Positions 6,803-13,751 of a DNA stretch of 21,032 nt are shown piece by piece. This DNA is from Methanobacteriota archaeon (GTDB lineage Archaea; Thermoplasmatota; Thermoplasmata; RBG-16-68-12). Position 1 is the stretch's first letter. Every line of letters starts with the position of its first letter. The translations under genes were made by a program, and so were the position numbers. The stretch lies in the NCBI GenBank assembly GCA_005879065.1, contig VBLU01000160.1, forward strand, positions 5,216 through 26,247. The letters are read 5' to 3'. A model generated the notes under the pieces. That model saw only the letters and a program-made list of their open reading frames with translations. It was not told the origin of the DNA and ran no database searches.

Positions 6803-8097
6803 CCCCGTCCGTAACTCGCGCCGACCCGGTTCGCGTCATCGGCCGCGGCGAAGTTGACGTAGCCGCCTTGTTCGGAGTGCGGTGCGAGGCCCGCGTAATA
6901 GTCGCGGACCCATTTCGTGTTCGCCTGGTTCTGCGCCGGATCCGGCCACATCCCCGCGATCACGGTCGCGAACTTCGCGTCGCGGTGGCCGAACGCCGTC
7001 GCGTCCGGCGGGACGTCGTGCGCCGCGCCGTTGATCGGGTAGATGTGCATCGTCGAATTCACGACAGGGATCTTGGGCCCGTGCTTCAGGTGGACCGCAA
7101 TGGCGTCGTCCGTCAGCTCGCGTACGAAGACCGCTTTCCAGTAGTGTTGCAACCCAGGCGGGACGAGTCCGTCAAAGGCGCCGTTCAAAGCGGGGTAGGG
7201 CATCGGGCCCACCCATTCCGCGACGATCGGAGCTGCCTCGCGCAGCGGGGCGAAAACCTTCGTCGCCTCCCCGGGCGGACCGGTCCAGCAGACCACCATC
7301 GCGCAGAGCGTGTCTCCGTGGCGGTCCTCCGGGATGAACGGGAGGGGCGGCGCAATCTGCCACGCGAAGAAGGCGCCGAGCTGCCGAGGGGCGTTCGTGA
7401 TGTAGCGGTCGTACGCCCGGATCACTTTCCCCGCGTCCTCGAGTTCGAAGAAGATGGGACCGCCGACGATCTCGCTGACTGGTTGGAGACGGAACTCGAA
7501 GTTCGTGACGATGCCGAAGTTCCCGCCACCGCCGCGCAGTGCCCAGAAGAGATCTTCGTGCGACTTCGTCGTCGCGGTTACGAAGGAACCGTCCGGAAGG
7601 ACGACATCCGCAGATGCGAGATTGTCCAGGGATAGGCCGCACCCGCGCGTCAGATAGCCGATGCCGCCGCCAAGCGTGAGTCCTGCGATCCCCGTTGTCG
7701 AGATGATGCCGCCGGTTGTCGCGAGTCCGAACGCGTATGTCGCATGGTTGAAGTCGCCCCACGTGCAGCCGCCCTCCGCCCGCACGGTCTTCGACGCTGG
7801 GTCGACCCGGATGCCGCGCATCCGGCTGAGGTCGACGACAAGCGCGCCGTCCGCGGTCCCGAATCCCGGGACGCTGTGTCCACCGCCGCGGACGGCGATC
7901 GTCAATCGTTCGGCGCGCGCCGCTTTCGTCGCCGCGATCACGTCCGCGACACCTTGGCATCGGACAATCGCCGCAGGTCGCTTGTCGATCATCGCGTTAT
8001 AGACCTTCCGGGCCTCGTCGTATTGCTTGTGACCCGGCCCGATGACTTCCCCACGAATCTTCCCCTGCAGTTCGACGATCGACTTCTCGTTCAGAAT
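6658..8097 (-). CDS. FAD-linked oxidoreductase, berberine-bridge type, both ends altered
   Basis: Flavoprotein oxidase/dehydrogenase of the PCMH/BBE class. Seen: the FAD-anchoring VRGGGHSVPG with the covalent-link histidine, GLTLGGGIGYLTRG, and LFWALRGGGGNFGIV. The usual position of a second, cysteine link appears to be Ser/Thr, so a single covalent bond is likely. Substrate unknown. Family-like residues (LNEKSIVEL, IRGEVIGPGH, YDEARKVYNAMIDKRP) continue 35 codons upstream of the first ATG (7992), up to ATT at 8095-8097, which has a purine-rich GAGGAGAGGGGA just before it; CTG follows directly. An in-frame TGA lies further upstream. The C-terminus reaches IKAKY, where the family has DPxNxFRxNQNI, but here changes to unrelated sequence antisense to the transporter. 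Possibly a decaying gene. Confidence 0.75.
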   Translation of the reverse strand: MLNEKSIVELQGKIRGEVIGPGHKQYDEARKVYNAMIDKRPAAIVRCQGVADVIAATKAARAERLTIAVRGGGHSVPGFGTADGALVVDLSRMRGIRVDPASKTVRAEGGCTWGDFNHATYAFGLATTGGIISTTGIAGLTLGGGIGYLTRGCGLSLDNLASADVVLPDGSFVTATTKSHEDLFWALRGGGGNFGIVTNFEFRLQPVSEIVGGPIFFELEDAGKVIRAYDRYITNAPRQLGAFFAWQIAPPLPFIPEDRHGDTLCAMVVCWTGPPGEATKVFAPLREAAPIVAEWVGPMPYPALNGAFDGLVPPGLQHYWKAVFVRELTDDAIAVHLKHGPKIPVVNSTMHIYPINGAAHDVPPDATAFGHRDAKFATVIAGMWPDPAQNQANTKWVRDYYAGLAPHSEQGGYVNFAAADDANRVGASYGRGYDRLRKIKAKYGTEAPPTTKLRVTCSPSRAMPIPDARTGTRSWTIPP

Positions 8098-8396
8098 CGT
8101 TCCCCTCTCCTCGCCGCGGACCTCGACGAGGCTATTTCAAGTTTCTGAAGACGGCGAGAGCAGTACGGAGATCCGCACACGCCGTTCTTCGCGAGGCGCG
8201 AGAGAAGCAGGGACGGGCCTGAAGGTCCCTGGCAACAGAATGCCACAACTCCGGTCTGATCCGCCACCGAGGCTACCAATCTCAGGGCAAGTTTCACCCT
8301 CGTCCACGCCCCTGGGCTGCGCGCTCCATCCTCGCGCACGTGGGTTCGCAGGCGATCTATACGAAACTTTACATTTTGAACGCCCGTTCAGAGAGT
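8098..8396. other. Intergenic stretch between the oxidoreductase and the anchored protein
   Basis: No convincing gene here; open frames are shadows of neighbours or lack coding character. It holds repeat copy A and, at about 8363-8372, a TATA-like CTTTACATTT about 27 nt before GTG 8397. Confidence 0.5.
8213..8246 (+). repeat. tRNA-Lys 3'-end-like repeat, copy A
   Basis: ACGGGCCTGAAGG is identical to 13 bases at the 3' end of the tRNA-Lys gene at 15.1 kb, in the same orientation. Beyond it the copy shares TCCC and, at the same distance of 26 nt, AATGCCAC with copy B. It lies upstream of the membrane-anchored protein gene. Confidence 0.6.
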
Positions 8397-9215
8397 GTGG
8401 AGGAGAGCGCGCCAGGTCCAGCAGGGTCGGCACCGATAACGATTCCCAGACCGAAGCATCGCTTGTTCCGTCTGCGTACAATCCTGATCGGACTGCTTGT
8501 TGCAGGCGCCCTCACAACGGCGTTTGCCGCTCTCCCATTGGTTGTTTCCGTCTCCTGGTCTCCCCTCGACCACTTCGAGTGTCGGCCCGGAACTGTCCTC
8601 GCGCAGGAGAGGCTCTTGACTCCCCTGTTGATGTTGAACGCCCCGTACGGAGGAACCGCAAGTGGGACGGTCCACGAATCGGCCACGACCTCCTGGTCTA
8701 CCACCGTACACAATGGAAGCGCCGCGGCGTTGTTCGTCCTCCGTAACTGGTCGGTCGCCCGATCGCTTCAAGTTCTGGCTCCGGGACCCGGGACCAATGC
8801 CGAGTGTCCAGAATTCCTCGCCATCCCCGGATTCTACAACGAGTACCTCGGAATCGACCTCCTCCTTGCGAATTCGACCTCCGATGTCGCGGAACCGACC
8901 GCCCTCAGTCATTCCGGTTACGGATCCGTGCTCTTCCATAATGGCTTCGTCTCCGGGGACGGAATAACCATGGCAACCTGCTCATGGAGCGGGTTGAGAC
9001 ATGGATACCTACGGACGACCTCCAGTCGAATTACGGTAGAGGTCCCGTTCGTCTGGGACAGGACTACCGTGACAGCGAGGGCCACCCTCGAGTACCTCGC
9101 CAACTATTCTTACGAGTTTCCCGCTGGCGCGGGAACGTGGTCCGTCGATGACTTGAACCTTGGAACCAATGCTCCCGGGGGCGGGTACGCTTTCACCTTT
9201 ACGTCCTGTCCGTAG
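8397..9215 (+). CDS. Membrane-anchored extracytoplasmic protein, unknown function
   Basis: I do not recognise this 272-residue protein. It has a short acidic, proline-containing N-terminus, a basic stretch (RPKHRLFRLR), one hydrophobic segment at about 27-50 (ILIGLLVAGALTTAFAALPL), and then a Ser/Thr/Gly-rich beta-like domain with four cysteines (ECRPG, AECPE, TCSWS, SCP) that could form two disulfides. This layout indicates a signal anchor with the domain outside the cell. GTG 8397 is preferred because a TATA-like CTTTACATTT lies about 27 nt upstream, suggesting leaderless expression; an in-frame GTG at 8340 would add 19 residues and overlap that box. Direct repeats A and B flank the gene on the same strand, so it may be a mobile cassette. 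Confidence 0.6.
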   Translation: MEESAPGPAGSAPITIPRPKHRLFRLRTILIGLLVAGALTTAFAALPLVVSVSWSPLDHFECRPGTVLAQERLLTPLLMLNAPYGGTASGTVHESATTSWSTTVHNGSAAALFVLRNWSVARSLQVLAPGPGTNAECPEFLAIPGFYNEYLGIDLLLANSTSDVAEPTALSHSGYGSVLFHNGFVSGDGITMATCSWSGLRHGYLRTTSSRITVEVPFVWDRTTVTARATLEYLANYSYEFPAGAGTWSVDDLNLGTNAPGGGYAFTFTSCP

Positions 9216-9326
9216 TCACATGCGCAGCATTGATCGGACCCCAGGAGCGCCCACGAAAAAGACAGGGTGTGGACGTTCATGAGTGCGAGTCGTTCGCTAA
9301 TGATTGAATCCGATTCCAAAGATAGC

Positions 9327-9361
9327 TACGGGCCTGAAGGGTCCCGCGAAGAAAATGCCAC
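9327..9361 (+). repeat. tRNA-Lys 3'-end-like repeat, copy B
   Basis: TACGGGCCTGAAGGG matches 15 consecutive bases of the tRNA-Lys 3' end, same orientation. It shares a further AATGCCAC block with copy A at identical spacing; A and B are direct repeats about 1.1 kb apart, enclosing the membrane-anchored protein gene. Confidence 0.65.
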
Positions 9362-9738
9362 GAATCCGACCACGGCGGGGCTCCCGACGGGGAGTGGAGT
9401 TGTCCAAGCCCTTCCTACGAGTCTACACACCCGAGGCTTCGGGGCGTCTGCGGGAAAGGCTATCTTCCCGCGAGCGATTCGCGCACCCTGCCGCGGTTCG
9501 CGAGGCAAGCCTCGTCGGGATTCAGACCCGGGCCGAGATCGAAGCCAAGCCACGCGGGCCGGATTCCATAAGCGCCCGTGTTCGGGTGGGGTCACCCCTT
9601 CCACCGATCTTGTCGACGCGATCACAAGGTCGTCGGGGCATCGCTAGGCGTCCTCATGTGCAGTACCTTCACCCGGGTGTCGCCGGAATGCCCCCGAGCC
9701 CGGTCCTTTATTTGCACGGCCGATTTCTTGGCCCAATC

Positions 9739-9747
9739 TTTTATAAG
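9739..9747 (+). promoter_or_regulatory. TATA box of the coiled-coil gene
   Basis: TTTTATAAG is a textbook archaeal TATA box. The expected start of transcription is near 9770, leaving a leader of about 26 nt with a purine-rich AGGGGAT before ATG 9796. A weaker TATA-like CTTTATTTG lies further upstream near 9705. Confidence 0.65.
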
Positions 9748-9795
9748 TGGAGAGGCCGACGCGATGCGGTTACGTTCAACCGAAGGGGATAGGCC

Positions 9796-10737
9796 ATGTC
9801 AACCGAACAAGCGCCACCGTTCTTGGTCGACGCCGTCCGGGCGTCCGCCTCGAAAATGCAAGGGATGAAAGCAGCTCTCGACGCCCGTGCCAAGGAACTC
9901 GATGCCCTCAAGGCGCAGCTCGACTCGGAGCGGCAAGATATGGAGAAGCGAGCGGCGCGGCTGGAGGCCGAACGCCAAGCCATGGAGGGGGAGAGAGAGG
10001 AGGTCCGGGCCGCCCGCGCGTCCGTGAACCAGGACCTCGCCACGATCCGGGCCGACCGGGAGACTTTCTCGGCCGAACAGACACGATTCCAGGATGCAGC
10101 GAACGACTTTGCGGCACGCGAGAAGTCCCTGAGGGAAGCCGAAAGCAACGTGAAACGCCTCGATCACGAGATGATCGGAAGGATGCGAGAGGCCGGGGCG
10201 AAGTTTCTGGCAATCGTGAATCGCGAGGAAGAGCTGGTCAAGTTGCAACGTGACTGGCTGGTTGCATTTGAGACGCGCGAGCAGGAACTTCGAATGAAGC
10301 GTCAGGAACTCGCGGCCAAGGAGGAAAGCCTACTCGAGGCGCAGCGGTACCTCGCCACGGTCATCGAGGCGGCGGACGTCGGACCGCGGGAGGCCGAACG
10401 GCCTAGCCCGCCTCCGGCGGACGAACCTCCCGCGCCGACGGAGTCTCCCCCACCTCCTATGTCGATCATGGCCCCGACGGCTCCTGAGCCGGTCGAGCCC
10501 GAAAACACACCGGAACCTGAAGCAAGACCCGCGGTTACGAGAGCCGAGGCGATGGACCGATTGACCCGGGCCATCGAGGCTTGGAGGCGCTCCCGAGATA
10601 GCGGCCGCGACGTCGGCGAGATGCGCAACACGCTGAAGCTTGCGAAAGACGCCCTTCAAGCTGGCAAGTATGAAACCGCGATCCGCCTCGCCACGGAGGT
10701 CCTCGATGACCTCCAGCCCGCGGTGATTGCGAGGTAG
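9796..10737 (+). CDS. Coiled-coil protein with proline-rich linker and helical C-terminus
   Basis: A 313-residue soluble protein of unknown function. Residues about 15-190 are almost entirely Glu/Lys/Arg/Ala/Leu-rich heptads (for example LDARAKELDALKAQL), a long coiled coil. Residues 195-250 are a Pro/Glu-rich linker. The last 60 residues form a compact helical domain (RAEAMDRLTRAIEAWRRS, then LAKDALQAGKYETAIRLATE), which resembles a TPR-like or MIT-like helical pair but is not diagnostic. No signal peptide or membrane segment. It has its own strong TATA box and no partner gene in the same direction, so it is probably transcribed alone. A cytoskeletal or scaffold role would be a guess. Confidence 0.75.
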   Translation: MSTEQAPPFLVDAVRASASKMQGMKAALDARAKELDALKAQLDSERQDMEKRAARLEAERQAMEGEREEVRAARASVNQDLATIRADRETFSAEQTRFQDAANDFAAREKSLREAESNVKRLDHEMIGRMREAGAKFLAIVNREEELVKLQRDWLVAFETREQELRMKRQELAAKEESLLEAQRYLATVIEAADVGPREAERPSPPPADEPPAPTESPPPPMSIMAPTAPEPVEPENTPEPEARPAVTRAEAMDRLTRAIEAWRRSRDSGRDVGEMRNTLKLAKDALQAGKYETAIRLATEVLDDLQPAVIAR

Positions 10738-11043
10738 CCCGGACCGGATCCGAAGGGCAGGCCTGCACCGTCGAAAGTCGCTCTTCTAACAGTCGCATCC
10801 AAAACGACGTTTCTAGCGGTGATCACCACGAGCTCCCTTCGACGGTCAAGTGCGTTACGGGCTAGCCGAATCTGGCATCATGTTGACGGATCTGAACGGA
10901 CCCGAGCCCAGATTAGCGGCCCCGCCTTTGGAACCATAGGTCATACGTCCGGTGATCCACGATCTCGACGACAACGATGTGCCGCTCGCCACGATCGCCA
11001 TGCGCGGAGGAAGACGTTTGTTCTCGCGATCGGGGCATGATTA
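10738..11043. other. Intergenic stretch, possible gene remnant
   Basis: No supported gene. From GTG 10952 a 52-codon frame (VIHDLDDNDVPLATIAMRGG at its start) has coding-like third positions for its first half, then runs antisense into the HNH gene; a stop lies just upstream. It may be a remnant of a small protein. Nothing else stands out. Confidence 0.4.
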
Positions 11044-11535
11044 TCAGGAAGCAACGCCTCCGTCTCGGTCCTCGCGTATACCTTTCAAGGTCCGAATCGC
11101 CATGACATAGACTCTTGCTTCTTCGAGCGTCCTGAACGTGCTGCTGCCCTTGATACCATTGCAGATTTGGCATGCTGCGACGAAATTATACGCGTAGTTG
11201 TTCTGGCTGTAGGCGAACGGCACGAAGTGGTCCCAATTCACCTTCAGGTAGATGAGACGTCCTTTCCGTTCGACGGCTGAGTTGAACAGCATATCACAGT
11301 ACAGGCATCGGTTACCCTGCAACTCCAGAATGGTTTGTCGCTCTGCTGCAGTCGGCCGCTTGCGCCGATCCTGAGCCTGTGACATCCGCTTCGAACGCGT
11401 TGTGTCGAAGACCGTGGGGTTCCCGCAACAGGTAAGCTTCGCGTCAATGAGGATCGAGTATTGACAGCAATGGACGCAATATTCCCGTTCCATCACAACG
11501 TTGCCGTAGTGTGCGTAGTGTTGTCCCTTTGGCAT
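11044..11535 (-). CDS. HNH endonuclease-like protein with N-terminal cysteine cluster
   Basis: A 163-residue nuclease-like protein. The HNH module is complete: CLYC at 77-80, WDH at 101-103, and CQICN at 122-126 followed by a lysine-glycine (IKG), giving the four zinc cysteines and the catalytic histidine. Before it lies a second group, CVHCC at 20-24 and CC at 36-37, that could bind another zinc. Such proteins occur in restriction, phage and mobile contexts; the target cannot be told. The gene is visibly less GC-rich than the leuS or ftsZ-like genes, consistent with transfer. ATG 11535 has a GGCGGGG purine stretch upstream, and an AT-rich AATTAATTAG near 11577-11586 may be its TATA region. 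Confidence 0.8.
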   Translation of the reverse strand: MPKGQHYAHYGNVVMEREYCVHCCQYSILIDAKLTCCGNPTVFDTTRSKRMSQAQDRRKRPTAAERQTILELQGNRCLYCDMLFNSAVERKGRLIYLKVNWDHFVPFAYSQNNYAYNFVAACQICNGIKGSSTFRTLEEARVYVMAIRTLKGIREDRDGGVAS

Positions 11536-11606
11536 GTCTGTTTCCCCGCCAACGCCGTGACACAGCGAGTCATGCCCTAATTAATCTGTTGGATGGGATG
11601 GAGAAA

Positions 11607-11630
11607 GTGCCCGCCGGTTAAGGCGGGCGC
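11607..11630. other. 9-bp stem hairpin
   Basis: GTGCCCGCC and GGCGGGCGC pair over nine positions (one G-T wobble) around a GGTTAA loop. It lies between the HNH gene promoter and a gene-poor stretch. It could be a structured RNA end, a recombination site or a transcription signal; no T-run follows on the plus strand. Confidence 0.5.
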
Positions 11631-12105
11631 AGGTGGGAAACGAGGGTCTCGACGACGTAATCCGAATAGCAGGGGGCGTCTTCGCCGCAGAGCCACAACG
11701 TACTTTTGGTCAGCCTGGAGTATCCATGGTCAGTAGGCATCGCCCTGCCAAGAATCCGCGGCGATTTCAACTCCAAGGACGAGCGGGGCCGCGTTCCCCT
11801 AGACACGCCGGAATCAGAGAAGGACATAGCAGAGCTGGGCGCCGATGCGTGGGATGGACTGCATGTCCTCATCTACGATGAAGGCGGGTACCAAGCGATG
11901 GGATCCTCGAATTTGTTGACGGCATCTGGCGGCTCGCATTATCCGGGGCACCGGCAGGAGATTGGCAGCGAACGAGTAGGCTAAGTTTCCACGCGGTAAG
12001 GGAAAGGGCCCACCTCATGAGCGGGCATGATGGGAACAAGGCAGGGTTGCGACGAGAGCACCTTCGGGACCGGGGACCGAATTGAGCGGATTTTCACCTG
12101 GGAAC

Positions 12106-12127
12106 GAGCCTGATCGGATTCGAACCC
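12106..12127 (+). repeat. tRNA 3'-end-like repeat, copy F
   Basis: Nineteen of 22 bases match the T-arm and acceptor 3' half of the tRNA-Lys gene, same orientation, including GGATTCGAACCC. The T-stem does not pair and no 5' half could be found nearby, so this is a remnant and not a tRNA gene. Confidence 0.55.
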
Positions 12128-12155
12128 AGGCCCAAAGTGTCGGGAAACGGGTGGA

Positions 12156-12389
12156 CTATGGACGGGCACCAGGTGGTCGAGACTCCATCCCTCGCTCTTC
12201 GGCCGCTTCTTGGAGTTTCCCTGTTTCAGAAGCGATGAGCCTCCGCACGATCGCTGACCGCGATGTGTGATGGAGTCGTGCCAACCGACTCAAGTTTCTC
12301 CATGTCGGGGCATCAAGAGTCAGTTGGTGCGCATGTTGACGCTCACTCGCAGCACGTCGTATTCGACCTCGTCTCTTTTTGCGGGCCAT
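12156..12389 (-). CDS. Small ribbon-helix-helix (CopG/MetJ-type) protein
   Basis: A 77-residue DNA-binding protein. After a very basic N-terminus (ARKKRRGRIRR) comes a beta strand (HAHQLTLDA, residues 19-27), helix one (WRNLSRLARLHH) and helix two (SRSAIVRRLIASE), the pattern of ribbon-helix-helix dimers that bind DNA through the strand. Such small proteins act as antitoxins or as repressors of mobile elements. No toxin gene is recognisable next to it. Its expression signals are unusually clear: TATA-like TATAATAC at 12424-12431 (plus-strand reading) and a GGAGGAG ribosome site at 12401-12407, eleven bases before the ATG. Confidence 0.7.
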   Translation of the reverse strand: MARKKRRGRIRRAASERQHAHQLTLDAPTWRNLSRLARLHHTSRSAIVRRLIASETGKLQEAAEERGMESRPPGARP

Positions 12390-12400
12390 TTCGTCACAGG

Positions 12401-12431
12401 CTCCTCCGTCACGACGAAGGCCCTATAATAC
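12401..12431 (-). promoter_or_regulatory. TATA box and ribosome-binding site of the small RHH gene
   Basis: On the minus strand a GTATTATAG element at about 12424-12431 is followed 17 nt later by GGAGGAG (12401-12407), which fits the archaeal anti-Shine-Dalgarno well and precedes ATG 12389 by eleven bases. Confidence 0.55.
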
Positions 12432-12715
12432 TCACCCATGGCCCCAAGCTTCGTCCGTTGTGGCTCTTTCGTGAGCTTCGGCCCGCGAGGGGGTTGACTC
12501 AAGGGCAAGAACGAGGCCGGCCGGGGCCAAACGGGAGGGGCGGTAGAGCTACGCGGCGAATCCGAGGTAATTGGGGAGGGGTCTGAACTGCCGATAAATC
12601 ACTCACGACCTCACGCGCTTGGGTAGGAGCGGGTTGTGGGACAAGGGCAAGAATTCGCGATGCCAACTGACATACGATCCCACGGATCGAAGGTGCAAAC
12701 CCCCTCGAGACAAGC

Positions 12716-12730
12716 GGGGCCTGAAGGGCC
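12716..12730 (+). repeat. tRNA-Lys 3'-end-like repeat, copy C
   Basis: Contains GGGCCTGAAGGG, identical to 12 bases of the tRNA-Lys 3' end and in the same orientation. It can also fold as a short GGCC/GGCC hairpin, so it is the weakest of the copies. Confidence 0.4.
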
Positions 12731-12770
12731 AGGACCGTCAATCCACGACCGCGCCGACTTCCCGCGGGGC

Positions 12771-13436
12771 TCAGCTACGAACTTGGGGGACCTCATATGT
12801 GTACTCGCCTTTCACCATGTCCATCAGCTGGCCCTCGCGGGCGCTGACGAGGCGGCCCTTCTTCGTCCGCACCCATCCGATCCGTTCCGCCTTGATCTTC
12901 GCGCTGAGCTTTAGGAACCCGTCAATCAGGGCTTCCGGGCGGACCGGACAGCCGGGTATGAAGATATCCGTGGGGACGAATGTGTACGCCCCTTTGACGA
13001 CGGCGTACGAGTCGTAATAGGGGCCGCCACAAATCGTGCACTCGCCCATGGCGATGACCCATTTGGGTTCCGCCATCTGCTCGTACAGGCGGCGCACCGC
13101 GGGACGGAGCTTCAAGGAGATCGGACCGTTCAAGAGGAGCACGTCGCACTGCCGCGGGGAAGACCGGTAAATGACGCCGAAGCGCTCGACATCGTACCGT
13201 GGATCCGAGGTCGCGGCCATCTCGATCGCGCAGCACATGATGCCGAACACCAACGGCCAGGTCGAGTTGCGTTTCGCCCAGTTGAAGAACTCGCCCACCA
13301 AGCCCGCCTTCAGCCTCTCGAGGACCGCTCCGCCGGGGCCGCGTTTCATCGGGGCGTCGATGTTCTGCTCGACCCATTGGACGAAATCCTTCGACCGCAG
13401 GCCGACGATGTTCGCCTGCTCCGCACGCTGGATCAT
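12771..13436 (-). CDS. nuoB: NADH-quinone oxidoreductase subunit B (NuoB-like)
   Basis: Complex I small subunit that carries the terminal [4Fe-4S] cluster N2. The four expected ligands are present: the adjacent pair C68-C69 in FGIMCCAIEMA, C133 in AMGECTICGG, and C163 in IPGCPVRPEAL; an additional cysteine, C136, lies close by. RFGVIYRSSPRQCDVLL is typical NuoB. I chose ATG 13436 (MIQRAEQANIV) because family similarity begins there; the frame is open to ATG 13583, and the extra 49 residues do not look like the family. Unusually, no other nuo gene is present on either side; it stands alone in the accessory region between repeat copies C and D. It could be a second copy or a displaced core gene. 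Confidence 0.85.
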   Translation of the reverse strand: MIQRAEQANIVGLRSKDFVQWVEQNIDAPMKRGPGGAVLERLKAGLVGEFFNWAKRNSTWPLVFGIMCCAIEMAATSDPRYDVERFGVIYRSSPRQCDVLLLNGPISLKLRPAVRRLYEQMAEPKWVIAMGECTICGGPYYDSYAVVKGAYTFVPTDIFIPGCPVRPEALIDGFLKLSAKIKAERIGWVRTKKGRLVSAREGQLMDMVKGEYTYEVPQVRS

Positions 13437-13650
13437 CCGATCCGGACCCCGAGCTACGGCCCGCAAATCGCTCTCCGACAAGCAGGGCCACGACACCGAT
13501 GTCATGGACATGGAAAAGGGCTTTGGTCTCCCCCGCAGACGATCAGCCGGATCCAGATGACCTACACCCAGCTGACACAACATTGAACTTGGGCCTGGAC
13601 GCCCGTTGCATTATGACGGCACGCCGTAGCTATTCGATAGCTAGGCAGGA

Positions 13651-13670
13651 TACGGGCCTGAACGGATTCG
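13651..13670 (+). repeat. tRNA-Lys 3'-end-like repeat, copy D
   Basis: TACGGGCCTGAACGGATTCG matches the tRNA-Lys 3' end and the four bases beyond it at 19 of 20 positions, same orientation. It is the best of the copies and lies 1.4 kb downstream of the tRNA 3' end, as expected for the distal attachment site of an integrated element. Confidence 0.7.
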
Positions 13671-13751
13671 GTTCAACCGGAACGAGATAACTGGCTTCGC
13701 CAATCTGGCCAAATCGGCACCAAACATTCAAAGGCTGAGAGATAGAATGTT

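Larger units (their letters stand above)
9216..9795. other. Long intergenic stretch without a clear gene
   Basis: It holds repeat copy B (9327-9361), a small perfect hairpin CGAGGC-AA-GCCTCG near 9500, and the promoter of the coiled-coil gene. A frame open from 9304 to 9792 encodes a basic 162-residue sequence, but its third-base composition is mixed and it runs over the TATA box at 9739, so I do not call it. Part of it (VELSKPFLRVYTPE onward) could be a gene remnant. Confidence 0.5.
11536..12155. other. Gene-poor stretch with a possible degraded gene
   Basis: Contains the hairpin at 11607-11630 and repeat copy F at 12106. On the plus strand the frame from 11670 to 11984 reads protein-like for about 60 residues (ALPRIRGDFNSKDERGRVPL, later DGLHVLIYDEGGYQAMG) but has only a TTG start without a ribosome site, and its end loses coding character. 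I take it as a possible remnant and do not assign a family. Confidence 0.4.
12390..12770. other. Gene-free stretch with a decayed duplication
   Basis: Contains the RHH gene promoter, repeat copy C, and a 12-bp direct repeat CAAGGGCAAGAA at 12500-12511 and 12642-12653; both copies are preceded by GGGTTG or GGGGTTG, so a longer duplicated segment has diverged. No convincing gene. A 39-residue frame starting at ATG 12439 on the minus strand overlaps the RHH start and its promoter. Confidence 0.45.

Noticed and set aside
9304..9792. Basic 162-residue frame
   Set aside because: No family resemblance, mixed third bases, and it covers the strong TATA box of the next gene.
12100..12180. Possible complete tRNA gene around the GGATTCGAACCC motif
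   Set aside because: The T-stem does not pair, and no matching 5' acceptor or anticodon arm was found; kept only as a repeat copy.
12320..12439. 39-residue minus-strand frame starting at ATG 12439 (MGEYYRAFVVTEEPV at its start)
   Set aside because: It overlaps the RHH start and contains that gene's TATA box and ribosome site; no toxin or antitoxin features could be assigned.
13437..13583. N-terminal extension of nuoB to ATG 13583
   Set aside because: The added 49 residues lack similarity to the family, although a weak CATAAT element could support a leaderless start there.
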